Origin: CAYMPH01 sp964392365
GTDB taxonomy: Bacteria; Spirochaetota; UBA4802; UBA5550
Assembly (NCBI GenBank): GCA_964392365.1
Contig: CAYMPH010000012.1
Span: 62,001 to 126,000, forward strand
Reading direction: 5' to 3'
Length of the DNA: 64,000 nt
Below the pieces are notes generated by a model, which worked only from the letters and a program-made list of their open reading frames with translations, was not told the DNA's origin and did not search any database. Made by a program: the position numbers and the translations under genes. Shown here in pieces: positions 1 through 9,575 of the stretch; the first letter of the stretch is position 1, and the number at the start of each line of letters is the position of its first letter.

Positions 1-192
1 GTAACCTATAAAAGCAAAAAATATTCCACAAATTCAGTAATCCATGAGACTGATTTTAACTTTTCTACAACTAAAAACAACTATAATTCTTGACTTCCCC
101 TCTGCTGACAGAAAATGTTAATTAAATTTTGTCATTTCTGATAAATTTAAGCCATTATAGCATAAATTCCTAAAAAAAAATGGAGTCATCCT

Positions 193-732
193 ATGAGATC
201 ATACATTGTTATTTCGACTATGGGACAGGATAGGCCAGGTCTGTCCAAAGAGATTGCTGAATTCTTCTCAGCCAGGGGGATCAATATTGAACGTTCGCGC
301 GGCTGTGTGCTGGGCAATGAATTCGGCATGATCATTCTCACATCAGGAAAAACTGATGATATTGAACGCCTGATTGAAGATCTGGACAGCCTTCGCGAAA
401 ATACAAAACTGGATATTTACGTACGGAAAACCAAAGCGCCAAGCCATCGTGAAGTCCTGCCGTCAATTCCATACAAGCTTATTGCCACATCAATTGACCA
501 TCCGGGGATTATCCATCAGATCTGCAAAACACTCCAGGCACGTAAGATTAACATTGATGATATCTCCACTAATGTTGATAATAATGCCGTTACCGGAGCA
601 AATATATTCCAGATGATCTGCTACTTTTCACTGCCGCCGGCAGTAAAGATTATTGACCTGAAAACCGATTTAAACCGCATCAGCGATGAATACAATATAG
701 ATATACGTTTCGATGCTGTAATCAGCAAATAA
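193..732 (+). CDS. Tandem ACT-domain protein (GcvR-like)
   Basis: This 179-residue soluble protein has two ACT modules, at about residues 3-78 and 93-178. Each opens with the beta-strand, turn and helix pattern of ligand-binding regulatory ACT domains (GQDRPGLSKEI; SIDHPGIIHQI). The layout matches the glycine-cleavage repressor GcvR family, which senses small molecules and has no DNA-binding domain of its own. The stop lies 4 nt before fhs, so the two are surely co-transcribed, and a role in tuning one-carbon flux is a reasonable inference. The family is clear; the ligand and target are unknown. Confidence 0.8.
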   Translation: MRSYIVISTMGQDRPGLSKEIAEFFSARGINIERSRGCVLGNEFGMIILTSGKTDDIERLIEDLDSLRENTKLDIYVRKTKAPSHREVLPSIPYKLIATSIDHPGIIHQICKTLQARKINIDDISTNVDNNAVTGANIFQMICYFSLPPAVKIIDLKTDLNRISDEYNIDIRFDAVISK

Positions 733-736
733 CGCC

Positions 737-2407
737 ATGAAGAAAACAAAAGAAACGTCAATGGAAAAAGGCCTGCGTCCGATTACAGAAATCGCATCGA
801 TTATCGGACTTGAGGAAGATGACCTGGAATTATACGGCCGCTACAAAGCCAAAATTAAACTCGAATCTATCCGCCGTTTCAAACGGAAAGAAAAATCATC
901 TTTAATTCTCGTCTCGGCAATGACGCCTACTCCTGCAGGTGAAGGAAAGACCACGGTTTCAATCGGTCTTGCGCAGGCTCTGGCTAAAATCGGAAAATCA
1001 ACTATTGCAGCACTTCGTGAACCATCTCTTGGTCCGGTTTTCGGAATTAAAGGAGGTGCAACAGGCGGCGGTATGTCCCGCGTTCATCCAGTAGATGACA
1101 TCAACCTGCATTTTACCAATGACTTTCCGGCAGTTGAAAGCGCACATAACCTGCTTTCTGCAATTGTGGATAATTCCATTTTTCACGGAAATCCATTAAA
1201 TATTGATCCTCGCAAAATCACATGGCGCAGGGTCATGGACATGAACGACCGCTCTCTGAGGAATATTGTAATCGGGCTTGGAGGCTCAACAAATGGCGTT
1301 CCGAGGGAAACAGGATTTGATATTGTCCCTTCCAGTGAAATCATGGCCATTCTGTGCCTTTCGCGTTCCTATGAAGAATTGAAAGACAAAATAAAAAATA
1401 TTCTTGTGAGTTTTACTTATGACAACAAGCCGGTAATTGCCGGCGATCTGAAAGTAGAAGGAGCTGTAACTGCTCTTTTAAAATATGCACTTCTGCCCAA
1501 TCTGGTACAGACCACAGAAGGGGTACCTGCAATTATTCATGGCGGGCCGTTTGCGAATATTGCCCAGGGTGCAAGCAGCATTATGGGTACAGATCTGGCT
1601 CTGCGCCTTGCGGATTATGTAGTAACCGAAGCCGGATTCGGCTTTGATCTTGGAGCAGAAAAATTTTTTGATATTGTCGCGCCTTATGGAAATTTTAATC
1701 CCAGGATTGTTGTCTTAGTCGCTACAATCCGGGCATTGAAATATCATGCAGGCATTGCACGCGAAGACCTTAACGCAGCCAATCCGCGCGCTGCTGTTAT
1801 GGGTATGGCGAACCTCCGCAAACATTATGAAAATATAGATAAATTTAATATTCCATGCATTGTTGCCTTAAACCGTTTCCCATCAGATACTGATGACGAA
1901 ATTAAAGCTGTTGTGGAAGCTGCAGAAAATGAGGGAATGAATATCGCTCCGGCTGAAATCTTTACACGTGGAGGCGAGGGCGGCATAGAACTTGCTGAAA
2001 AAACTGTAAAGCTTATATCAGAATCCGAAGGAAAATTTAAACCTCTTTATGACTGGAATCTTCCGGTTGAAGACAAAATATTTAAAGTAGCAAGCGAAAT
2101 ATACGGAGCTGTTTCTATTGATTACCAGCCGCTGGCAAGACGGAATCTCGACCTGATTAAAAAAATCGGCTATGATAAACTTCCGATATGTATTGCCAAG
2201 ACCCAGCAATCACTTTCCGATAATCCGAACCTTTTAGGCCTTCCGAGAGATTTTATTGTTACTGTTCGGGAAATCAAGATTGCTTCAGGCGCAGGCTTTC
2301 TAATTCCTATAACCGGAGAAATCCTCCGTATGCCGGGCCTTTCCAAAGAACCGGCTGCCTTCAACATCAACATTGATGAAGCAGGAAATATTACAGGGAT
2401 TGTTTAG
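737..2407 (+). CDS. fhs: Formate-tetrahydrofolate ligase
   Basis: This enzyme makes 10-formyl-tetrahydrofolate from formate, ATP and THF in the cytoplasm. It feeds purine synthesis and, in anaerobes, the methyl branch of the Wood-Ljungdahl or reductive glycine routes. The ATP-binding loop TPTPAGEGKTT is at residues 63-73, followed by the family's REPSLGPVFGIKGGATGGG block. The 556-residue length is normal for the bacterial enzyme. Translation may start at 737 or at the internal ATG at 761; the PITEIA block that begins the family lies just after both. It sits 4 nt after the ACT-domain gene. Confidence 0.97.
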   Translation: MKKTKETSMEKGLRPITEIASIIGLEEDDLELYGRYKAKIKLESIRRFKRKEKSSLILVSAMTPTPAGEGKTTVSIGLAQALAKIGKSTIAALREPSLGPVFGIKGGATGGGMSRVHPVDDINLHFTNDFPAVESAHNLLSAIVDNSIFHGNPLNIDPRKITWRRVMDMNDRSLRNIVIGLGGSTNGVPRETGFDIVPSSEIMAILCLSRSYEELKDKIKNILVSFTYDNKPVIAGDLKVEGAVTALLKYALLPNLVQTTEGVPAIIHGGPFANIAQGASSIMGTDLALRLADYVVTEAGFGFDLGAEKFFDIVAPYGNFNPRIVVLVATIRALKYHAGIAREDLNAANPRAAVMGMANLRKHYENIDKFNIPCIVALNRFPSDTDDEIKAVVEAAENEGMNIAPAEIFTRGGEGGIELAEKTVKLISESEGKFKPLYDWNLPVEDKIFKVASEIYGAVSIDYQPLARRNLDLIKKIGYDKLPICIAKTQQSLSDNPNLLGLPRDFIVTVREIKIASGAGFLIPITGEILRMPGLSKEPAAFNINIDEAGNITGIV

Positions 2408-2436
2408 CCGGATTTTTTTAAAATCAATGATCTGCT

Positions 2437-4617
2437 TTATTTACCCTGTGATGCGTTAATTACATACTGAACTGCCATTTGAGAAACATCCGTTGAACTT
2501 TCAAATCCCAGTTTGTTCTTAATTCTGTCACGGTAATTTTCAACAGTTTTAAGGCTTATATTCAGCTTCTCAGCAATATTCTTGTTGCTGAGCCCGTTTC
2601 CAATAAACTGAAAAATTTCAAATTCACGATTGGTCAGGCCGTCCAGCAGAGATTTCAGGTGTTCAGATTTATCGTATGAAATATTATCAAGAAGCTTTTC
2701 CTTAACTCTGTCGCTAAGATACTGTTTGCCTTCAAGAACTGTCCTTATAGCTTTGACTATCGTCTGAGGGGCTTCACGTTTCATTACATATCCCCGGGCG
2801 CCCACTCTCATCGCACGTTCAGCATACAAAGACTCATCATGAATGGAAAGAACAAGCGTAGGGATATCACCGTATCTCGATTTGATACTTGAAATAAGAT
2901 CTATACCGCTTGCTCCCTTGAGTGAGATATCAACTGTCATAATATTTGGTTTGTGCCTGCCAATCAGCACCATAGCCTCATCAGCGCTTTTAGCTTCACC
3001 GCACACATAAAGATCTTTCTCGCGATTAATAATCTGAACAAGCCCCTGCCGCACAATCGGATGATCATCAACAACAAGAACGCTGGATTTTTTATTCTGC
3101 GGTTCCGAAGAATTTGAAACAGATACTTCAGATGATGGATGTACATATGGCACTGTTGCAGTATCTTTTAACAGGCAGGTTATAATTGTACCCCCGGCCT
3201 GATTTTTGCTGATATTAAAGGTTGCACCTATGATCCACGCCCTGTACTGCATGATGCTCAGCCCCATACCCTTGCTGTCAATCACATCATCCGGCATGCC
3301 GGTACCGTCATCAATAATAATTATTCTAATTGCCTGATCCAGGTTCGTAAATGAAATTATAATATTCCTCGACTTGCCGTGCTTTATGCTGTTATTGACA
3401 GCTTCTTTTATTATATAGTAAAGCTGTGAGGCTTCCATATCTTCCTCAATTGAAACATTGTCGCCCCAGTTAATCAGACAATTTACGTTAAACAGATTTT
3501 TCACATTGGCCCTGAGTTCTTCCAGTGCAGATTTTAAACCTCCGCCTGCCATATCAACAGGGCACAGTCCCTTCGCAAGATCACGGGCCTGATTCAGTGA
3601 TTGATTGACCAGAGTGATTATCTCATTCACATCTGACGATTCCTCCAGTCCTTTATCCTCAAGCTTGAGTTTCAGTATTTCACTTTTAAAGGCTATACCT
3701 GCAAGATGCTGCCCTAATCCGTCATGAAGATCCTGGCCGATCCTGTTGCGTTCTTTCTCGCTGTCGTTAAGAACAATTTTTTCAAGACGCTTGCGCTCAG
3801 TGATATCGATACCAACAAATAAAATAAAATCAAGTCCGCCGTCCTTTTTATAAACAGGTTTTCCGTGCCACTCTACAAGAATCTCAAATCCGTTCCGTGA
3901 GGCCAGTGTACATTCAAAATTTAAAAAATCTCCGGTTTTATACATTGTTATAACTTTCATTATTCTGTTGCGTTCAAAATCCGGGAGAAAATTTTCAATA
4001 AAATTTGTCCCTTTGACATCAGCCATGGAATAACCTAATGTATTTAACAGAGCCTTGCCCATATCGACTATTTTGCCGGTTTCATCAATTGCAATATAAT
4101 ATGCAGGCGACGCATCATTAAGGCTTTTAATGAAATCTCTTTCCTTTATTAGCTTCTGCTGCGATTTAAAAAGCGCCCTGGTTCTTTCCACCACCTTTTC
4201 CTCAAGAAGATCATTCTCGAGCCTAAGCTGGTCTTCGGCTGTTTTAATTCTCAGCATAACCTTGATCTGCGCGATCAGTTCGGTTTCATCAATCGGTTTT
4301 GTTAGAAAAGCGTCAGCTCCAAGATCAAGCCCTCTTATCCGGCTTGAAGAATCAGTCTTGATCGCAGTAAGAAGTATAATGGGTATATGACGTGTTGCAT
4401 CATTATCTTTAAGTCTGCTGCATACTTCAAATCCGTCCATATCAGGCATTTTGACATCCAGGATGATTACATCAGGCATTTCAGTTAAAGCCATGCTGAT
4501 TCCGTCAGGACCGTTCTGAGCAGTTATAACAGTACATTGACTGATAAGATTTTTCAGCAGAGCTGAAATTGTAATCAGGTTATCTTGTTTATCGTCGATG
4601 GCCAGTATTTTATTCAT
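2437..4617 (-). CDS. Hybrid sensor kinase and LuxR-type regulator in one protein (REC-PAS-HisKA_3-HATPase-REC-HTH)
   Basis: This 726-residue protein has an N-terminal receiver (phosphoacceptor Asp54), a short coiled linker and a PAS domain (about 165-275). A NarX-type HisKA_3 dimerisation region follows (QDLHDG, His298), then a HATPase with N-box EAVNNSIKHG (405-414). A second receiver (Asp563) and a LuxR/NarL helix-turn-helix (about 655-720) complete it. It therefore joins a NarX-like kinase to its NarL-like DNA-binding regulator. There is no membrane segment, so the PAS domain or upstream phosphorylation must supply the input. The start overlaps the end of the upstream kinase gene by 8 nt. 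Domains are clear; target genes are unknown. Confidence 0.92.
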   Translation of the reverse strand: MNKILAIDDKQDNLITISALLKNLISQCTVITAQNGPDGISMALTEMPDVIILDVKMPDMDGFEVCSRLKDNDATRHIPIILLTAIKTDSSSRIRGLDLGADAFLTKPIDETELIAQIKVMLRIKTAEDQLRLENDLLEEKVVERTRALFKSQQKLIKERDFIKSLNDASPAYYIAIDETGKIVDMGKALLNTLGYSMADVKGTNFIENFLPDFERNRIMKVITMYKTGDFLNFECTLASRNGFEILVEWHGKPVYKKDGGLDFILFVGIDITERKRLEKIVLNDSEKERNRIGQDLHDGLGQHLAGIAFKSEILKLKLEDKGLEESSDVNEIITLVNQSLNQARDLAKGLCPVDMAGGGLKSALEELRANVKNLFNVNCLINWGDNVSIEEDMEASQLYYIIKEAVNNSIKHGKSRNIIISFTNLDQAIRIIIIDDGTGMPDDVIDSKGMGLSIMQYRAWIIGATFNISKNQAGGTIITCLLKDTATVPYVHPSSEVSVSNSSEPQNKKSSVLVVDDHPIVRQGLVQIINREKDLYVCGEAKSADEAMVLIGRHKPNIMTVDISLKGASGIDLISSIKSRYGDIPTLVLSIHDESLYAERAMRVGARGYVMKREAPQTIVKAIRTVLEGKQYLSDRVKEKLLDNISYDKSEHLKSLLDGLTNREFEIFQFIGNGLSNKNIAEKLNISLKTVENYRDRIKNKLGFESSTDVSQMAVQYVINASQGK

Positions 4618-5794
4618 GCCGTTTTACCACCCACTGCTTAATCGTATTTATAAATAAATTAATATCAAAAGGTTTAGCCAGATACGCATCGCAGCCTGCC
4701 TCAAGTATTCTTATCCTGTCTGTTTCCATGGTAAGTGCAGTCATGGCTATGACCGGAATACTGCAGGCTTTTTCGTTATCTCTGATCCTTTTTACAACCA
4801 TAAAACCATTCATCTGAGGAAGGGCCATATCGAGAAGCACAATATCCGGAAGCTTTTCCAATACCAGTGCAAGCCCTGTCTTTCCATCCAAAGCCTCAAT
4901 GATCCGGTAATCTTTTTTTAGTATTACCTTAATTGTTGTCAGATTATCCGGGTCATCTTCTATAACGAGCAGCAGTGGTTTTATTCCATGCTTATTTTCA
5001 ATTTTTGTTTCATCTTCGTGAGACTTTTCTGCTATGACAATTTCTGCTTCGCTATTTTTAAATGATACCGGAAGAATAATTGTAAATACCGATCCCTCGC
5101 CGTATTTGCTTTCTGCTGAAATTGAAACATCTATCAGCCTGGCTGCTTTTGAGGCTATTGCAAGACCGAGACCGGTTCCTTCATATTTTTTTGAAAGCCG
5201 TCCTTCTAGCCGACCGAACTCTTCAAAAATTTTCAACAGATCATCCTTATCAATACCAATCCCTGTATCTTTAACAGTAACTTTAACATCAGAATCCTGT
5301 GCAGAAAAGATTACCGATACTCCGCCTTTTTCAGTAAATTTCACTGCATTACCGATTATATTCTGAAAAATTTTATATAGCATAACCTCATCAGATTCAA
5401 TTTCCACGTCAGCGCCAATCACATTCAGCCTGATGAAAATGCCCTTTTCCTCGGCAATCTGCTCATTGTTCTCCACAATGGTACTCAATACCGATTTCAG
5501 ATTGATCTTTTTTATTTTCAGTTCAATCCTTCCGGCATCAATTTTAGAAAAATCTATGATATCATTAATGAGTGAAAGCAGAATACGGCCGTTTCTTTCT
5601 ATTACTTCAAGATAAGAAAATTCTTCAGGAGAAAGACGCTCCTTAGCCTGAAGCTGAAGAACACGTGAAAGCGAAAGAATTGAATTCAATGGAGTTCTGA
5701 GGTCATGGCTCATACTGGAAAGGAATGAGCTCTGGATGCTTCCCTGCCGTTTAACAGAGGAATTCTTTTTTGAACCGATTTTACCCTTGCCCAA
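4610..5794 (-). CDS. Hybrid histidine kinase (HisKA-HATPase-REC)
   Basis: This 394-residue kinase has a classical H-box (MSHDLRTPLNS, His30), N-box (GNAVKF) and G-boxes (DTGIGI, GTGLGLAI). A C-terminal receiver has phosphoacceptor Asp322. There is no sensor or membrane domain, so the signal probably comes from a partner. I chose the TTG at 5794 because GGAGGG (5801-5806) lies 6 nt before it; an upstream TTG at 5827 has no ribosome site and adds 11 residues. The stop overlaps the REC-kinase-LuxR hybrid by 8 nt, and the two probably work in one phosphorelay. Confidence 0.9.
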   Translation of the reverse strand: MGKGKIGSKKNSSVKRQGSIQSSFLSSMSHDLRTPLNSILSLSRVLQLQAKERLSPEEFSYLEVIERNGRILLSLINDIIDFSKIDAGRIELKIKKINLKSVLSTIVENNEQIAEEKGIFIRLNVIGADVEIESDEVMLYKIFQNIIGNAVKFTEKGGVSVIFSAQDSDVKVTVKDTGIGIDKDDLLKIFEEFGRLEGRLSKKYEGTGLGLAIASKAARLIDVSISAESKYGEGSVFTIILPVSFKNSEAEIVIAEKSHEDETKIENKHGIKPLLLVIEDDPDNLTTIKVILKKDYRIIEALDGKTGLALVLEKLPDIVLLDMALPQMNGFMVVKRIRDNEKACSIPVIAMTALTMETDRIRILEAGCDAYLAKPFDINLFINTIKQWVVKRHE

Positions 5795-5903
5795 AAATTT
5801 CCCTCCGCCGGAAATTAATATTATCAATACAGAAAATCAATGAGCCTGATTATCAATTTTCTGTATCAGTTTGTATAATAAAAAGGCATCAAGAAATAAA
5901 AAA

Positions 5904-6401
5904 TCAGGTTTTATTTTTATCAATATTTATCTTTATAATATATAATACATTATAAAGATTTGTTATTCCGCCTACAAATCTTTCCTTTATCATTCCCTTG
6001 GGCACAAGATCAATAACAGTTTTAATTTCATTGAGCCTGCTGGATATATTTTCATAATATCCTGTTATACCTGCATGTCCTACAACCGTGATCATTTTTA
6101 ATATTAAATCACCAATCTCGGCAGGATTAAAAAAAATGATTCTGAAGTAATTTTTCATATCCGGAGGGAAATCAAAGATTATTTTTTCAAGAATGCAGAT
6201 TCTCACGATCTTATACCCTATCTGTATCTGTTCTGCATTTCTATTGCTTATAGTGTCCGGATAAACTTCAAGATAAGTCCTGCCTATATCATGCATATCC
6301 TCAGCAGAAAAAGAAAAATCCCCTTCAAGATTTACCACTTCTTTTCTGAATGATTCAATATCATTATTCTTTGAGAATATATCAGCTATAATTGAACTCA
6401 T
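5904..6401 (-). CDS. Hypothetical protein between receiver and kinase genes
   Basis: I do not recognise this 165-residue protein. It appears mostly helical and soluble, with no signal peptide or long hydrophobic segment. It lies on the same strand between a single-domain receiver and the two hybrid kinases, so a role in the same phosphorelay is possible but only by position. The ATG at 6401 is preferred; a GTG one codon earlier is also possible. The ribosome site is weak. Confidence 0.6.
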   Translation of the reverse strand: MSSIIADIFSKNNDIESFRKEVVNLEGDFSFSAEDMHDIGRTYLEVYPDTISNRNAEQIQIGYKIVRICILEKIIFDFPPDMKNYFRIIFFNPAEIGDLILKMITVVGHAGITGYYENISSRLNEIKTVIDLVPKGMIKERFVGGITNLYNVLYIIKINIDKNKT

Positions 6402-6521
6402 CACAACACCCGACTGATTTTGTTAATACCTTCCGCTGTTTATTCTTTACAAAACCGGAACCACCATGCTCATAAAAATCAAACTGACGAACGGGAAAAG
6501 AAATTATCTGAAAATTTATTA

Positions 6522-6890
6522 TCAGGATAGCTGCTTTTTTATAACAGAAATCATTGAATCCGGATTAACAGGTTTCTGGAATACGCCATTATAACCGATA
6601 AAGCTGAGATCAATATTATTTGCTGTGGCATCACCAATGCTGCTCAGTAGAAACAAAGGAACATCTTTACTGGTATTTCTGATTTCTTTGGCAATATGTA
6701 CGCCTTCATCAATATGTTCCATCATCATATCACATAGAATAAGATCAGGCTTTTTTGTTTTATAAAGATTCAATCCTTCTACGCTTGTTGAAGCGGTAAG
6801 TGTATTATAACCGTTGGCTTCGAGAATAACTTTCATTGAATCAAGAATATCAACATCATCATCGATAACTAATATCAATTTTTTGCTCAT
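6522..6890 (-). CDS. Single-domain response regulator (CheY-like)
   Basis: This 122-residue receiver has the acidic pocket (IDDDVD), phosphoacceptor Asp54 (LILCDMM), the conserved Ser switch residue (LLSS) and the Lys of KPVN. There is no output domain, so it acts by protein contact or as a phosphorelay intermediate. A strong AAAGGAG lies 7 nt before the ATG. The neighbouring hybrid kinases on the same strand are obvious candidate partners. Confidence 0.93.
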   Translation of the reverse strand: MSKKLILVIDDDVDILDSMKVILEANGYNTLTASTSVEGLNLYKTKKPDLILCDMMMEHIDEGVHIAKEIRNTSKDVPLFLLSSIGDATANNIDLSFIGYNGVFQKPVNPDSMISVIKKQLS

Positions 6891-7200
6891 GATTTAACTC
6901 CTTTATTACATAATATAAATCCACTTGGTTTATTAAAATTATACAATATATATATAGTGTAAAATAAGACCTTTGTAAATAGGTGAAAAATCACTAATTT
7001 TAATAGGGGTTTATACCCAGACAGAATCAAATACATGTTCACTTTTATTGAAAAAATAACAATAAAATTAAAGTCAGACACTAATAATAATTTACTTCTG
7101 CATCTTGAAAATGAGGTATACAGGCAAATTATTTCTGATACTTCAATAAAATTTAGTCAATCAAAAAACGGAAATACATAGAAAAAGCCGGGAGGATGAG
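6891..7200. other. AT-rich non-coding gap
   Basis: This 310-base stretch separates the receiver gene from the AAA+ ATPase. A 64-codon minus-strand frame inside it has low-complexity Ile/Leu/Phe/Lys content, no ribosome site and no recognisable domain, so I treat it as non-coding. It probably holds the promoter of the receiver gene; I see no clear hairpin. Confidence 0.6.
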
Positions 7201-8451
7201 TTATTCGGTCTTGTTCAATTTAATTGAATGTTTATAATAATCAAAAGGAGGTGGTGAAATTTCAAGGCTCTTTATAATAATTTTTCTTGCCCAGCGTCTT
7301 TCAGTGAATTCACATAGATCCTTAATATTTCTTCCGGATAGCCCATCAGATCTTTCGCCTAAAACTGCGCATTCTTCAGGAGATAATGTTTTCGCGTAAC
7401 CGGAGAAAATTGCAGCTCTTTCCGCTGAAACAGGAAGAGGGAACGTGATCGTCTGATCAAACCTGCTGATAAGAGCGTGATCAAGGTCACCCCTTCTGTT
7501 TGTTGCTCCGATCGTGATAATATTCTCTGCAGCATCAATTCCGTCAAGCTTCCGAAGAAGAACAGAAAGCACACGTCTAGTAGCCTCAAACATATTCTGA
7601 TCTCTCGATCCGGCAAGGGAATCTATTTCATCAAGAAAAATAATCGCGCCTCCCATGTCCTCGCATGCGTCAAATATCTGAGCAAGGTTCTGCGAAGACT
7701 GTCCGTACCATTTCGACATAATCGATTCAATCGGTACATAAACAAGCGGAATACTGACTTCCCCTGCTATAACCCTTGCAGCTGTAGTCTTGCCAACGCC
7801 CGGAGGCCCGTCAAAAAGAACGGCTCTCGGTCTGTTGCTTTCAAAAACAGTTCTTGTCATCTTTGCAATGGCATCATATATATCAGGATTTTTCAAAGGC
7901 ATTATTACAGACTCGCGGATTTTTCTTTTTACTTCATCATATCCTGCTATATAATCCCATGTAGGGCATCCCTCTGCAGAAATTACTGAAGCGCCTAATT
8001 GACGAAGCCTTGCTTCAGGATCTTCTTTAATGGACGAAAAGGATCTTTTAAAAAGTTCGATAACAATATTAACTTCTTCCTGTGAAAAATTCCCTTTTTT
8101 TGAAATTTCCATCTTTGAAGAAACAATACAGAAAATGTCCACTCTCAGATTATCAAGCATACCGTCGCTTTTAAATATATTTTTATTCAGAGCCTGGAAT
8201 GAATAATGCCCGTTATCAAAGGATACAATCCGTATATTTTCAATATGCTTTTTAATAATATCAATATAATCATACAGCATGTTGTCAGTCAGTGATGGAA
8301 TCGGAAATGCAATCTGAGTATTGCCTTTTTCATACGAAATTTCCGGAAGCGATGTATTATGCAGCAGGCGTGCAGAGTCTAAATAAGATGACAGGTCCTT
8401 CTCAACCTGCTCCTTCATTCTATCATAAGATATCAGATTTTCTTCGCTCAT
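7201..8451 (-). CDS. AAA+ ATPase of the FtsH/spastin-like type
   Basis: This 416-residue protein has an unassigned N-terminal region (1-165) and one classical AAA module: Walker A GPPGVGKT (215-222), pore-loop-like KWYGQS, Walker B IIFLDEID (270-277), sensor 1 ATN (316-318) and an arginine-finger region ISRF (near 330). No protease domain or membrane segment follows, so it is probably a remodelling or unfolding ATPase. Its ATG overlaps the stop of queF (TAATG), showing co-translation with a tRNA-modification enzyme. The substrate is unknown. Confidence 0.88.
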   Translation of the reverse strand: MSEENLISYDRMKEQVEKDLSSYLDSARLLHNTSLPEISYEKGNTQIAFPIPSLTDNMLYDYIDIIKKHIENIRIVSFDNGHYSFQALNKNIFKSDGMLDNLRVDIFCIVSSKMEISKKGNFSQEEVNIVIELFKRSFSSIKEDPEARLRQLGASVISAEGCPTWDYIAGYDEVKRKIRESVIMPLKNPDIYDAIAKMTRTVFESNRPRAVLFDGPPGVGKTTAARVIAGEVSIPLVYVPIESIMSKWYGQSSQNLAQIFDACEDMGGAIIFLDEIDSLAGSRDQNMFEATRRVLSVLLRKLDGIDAAENIITIGATNRRGDLDHALISRFDQTITFPLPVSAERAAIFSGYAKTLSPEECAVLGERSDGLSGRNIKDLCEFTERRWARKIIIKSLEISPPPFDYYKHSIKLNKTE

Positions 8452-8855
8452 TTATTCTTTCCCTTTTTAATCTGATCCGAATCCATGACACAGGTAGCGA
8501 GAATACCGCCTCTTATGTTGTAAACAGTTTCAATCCTTAAATAAACCGGTTTGAGAAGCTTTAAAATATCATTATAAATTCTGTTTGTTGCAGCCTCCTG
8601 GTATATACCTACATTTCTAAATGAAATGAAATAATATTTCAGAGATTTAAGTTCAATTAATTTATCCGATGGGATATACCTGATTGAAACAAACGCTATA
8701 TCCGGCAAACCGGAAAAAGGGCACACAGCGCTGAATTCCTCTGTTTCATAAGTTATTTCCTGCGGATTTCCCGCATAATCAATAGTTTCAAGAAAATCAT
8801 TCCTGATACTTTCTTCGCTTTCGTGATTGAATATTTTTCCTTCTGCATCCGGCAT
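8448..8855 (-). CDS. queF: NADPH-dependent preQ0 reductase (QueF, short type)
   Basis: QueF reduces 7-cyano-7-deazaguanine to preQ1 in queuosine tRNA modification. The 135-residue length fits the unimodular (YkvM) type. The catalytic Cys and Asp lie in CPFSGLPD, and the family motif is ELKSLKYYF with the following SFRN. I start at the ATG at 8855, preceded by AGGTG. The open frame runs 17 codons further only because it crosses a dispersed palindrome. The stop overlaps the AAA+ ATPase start. No other queuosine gene is nearby. Confidence 0.92.
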   Translation of the reverse strand: MPDAEGKIFNHESEESIRNDFLETIDYAGNPQEITYETEEFSAVCPFSGLPDIAFVSIRYIPSDKLIELKSLKYYFISFRNVGIYQEAATNRIYNDILKLLKPVYLRIETVYNIRGGILATCVMDSDQIKKGKNK

Positions 8856-8879
8856 AATTTCACCTGTTATTTTTATTAT

Positions 8880-8905
8880 GTCATTCCCGCGAAGGCGGGA
8901 ATCCA
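8880..8905. repeat. Dispersed palindrome (TCATTCCCGC...GCGGGAATCC)
   Basis: This short interspersed palindrome has a CCCGC/GCGGG stem. Related copies occur at 27386-27410 and, inverted, at 27481-27508. Read as protein on the minus strand it gives DSRLRGND, a false N-terminal extension to queF. Confidence 0.75.
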
Positions 8906-8978
8906 TTATTCTAAATATTTTCTTAATGGCTCTCTTAAAGATGAAAGAGCAAGAATTGATAAAAAATCGTTAACTCCT

Positions 8979-9575
8979 TTAGCTAAAACTGACAATCTGA
9001 TCTTCATTAATGGAAAATTTTTCCGAACAGTCAGAGCAGAGATAATCACCCGGCTCTTTAATTTTTATCAGAGACCTGCATTTAATGCATTCTATAATTA
9101 CAGGATTCGGGAAAACACCGGGACCTGGTTCAATGGATTTTCCAGGAGATATTTCACCCTGTTTAATTTCATCATCAGCAGTATTTCCGGATAAAACATC
9201 AGAATTATTTTCCCTTAATTCAATCTGTCTGTCTATCATCTGCATTGCGTCAATGCGCGATTCTGCAAATGTAAAAATTTTTTCAAACCCGAGAATAGTA
9301 AAAAGAGACCTGATCTCATCCGGCATATTTATTATCAGAAAAAATCCGTTGAGATTTACAATCTTTTTCTGCACAAATATAAGAACGCCGATGCCTTCGG
9401 ATGCAACAAATTCCAGTTTTCCAGCATCAAAAATTATAAACCGGATATTCCTTGATATAGTTTCGTTTATATAATCTTCAAAGTCAGCGCTGGTGCCGCT
9501 GTCGAGCTGCCCGGAAATTTCCAGAAGAAGAGCTCTGCCGTCAAGGATATCAGTATGACTGATAAATATCATCAT
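8979..9575 (-). CDS. STAS-domain protein with C-terminal zinc ribbon
   Basis: Residues 1-115 form a STAS fold of the anti-sigma-factor-antagonist type. Ser59 in FVASEGIGVL sits where such proteins are phosphorylated. After an acidic linker, C163-x2-C166 and C180-x2-C183 form a small zinc-ribbon-like knuckle, an uncommon addition. It overlaps the upstream membrane sensor gene by ATGA, so the pair probably works together. A partner-switching role is inferred from the family. No anti-sigma kinase is adjacent; a GHKL ATPase is encoded about 9 kb away. Confidence 0.85.
   Translation of the reverse strand: MMIFISHTDILDGRALLLEISGQLDSGTSADFEDYINETISRNIRFIIFDAGKLEFVASEGIGVLIFVQKKIVNLNGFFLIINMPDEIRSLFTILGFEKIFTFAESRIDAMQMIDRQIELRENNSDVLSGNTADDEIKQGEISPGKSIEPGPGVFPNPVIIECIKCRSLIKIKEPGDYLCSDCSEKFSINEDQIVSFS

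Noticed and set aside
6887..7081. 64-codon minus-strand frame after the receiver gene
   Set aside because: Low-complexity AT-rich composition, no ribosome site and no domain; it overlaps the receiver start.
8856..8906. N-terminal extension of QueF (DSRLRGND...)
   Set aside because: It is translation of a dispersed palindrome; the ATG at 8855 has a ribosome site and matches the family start.
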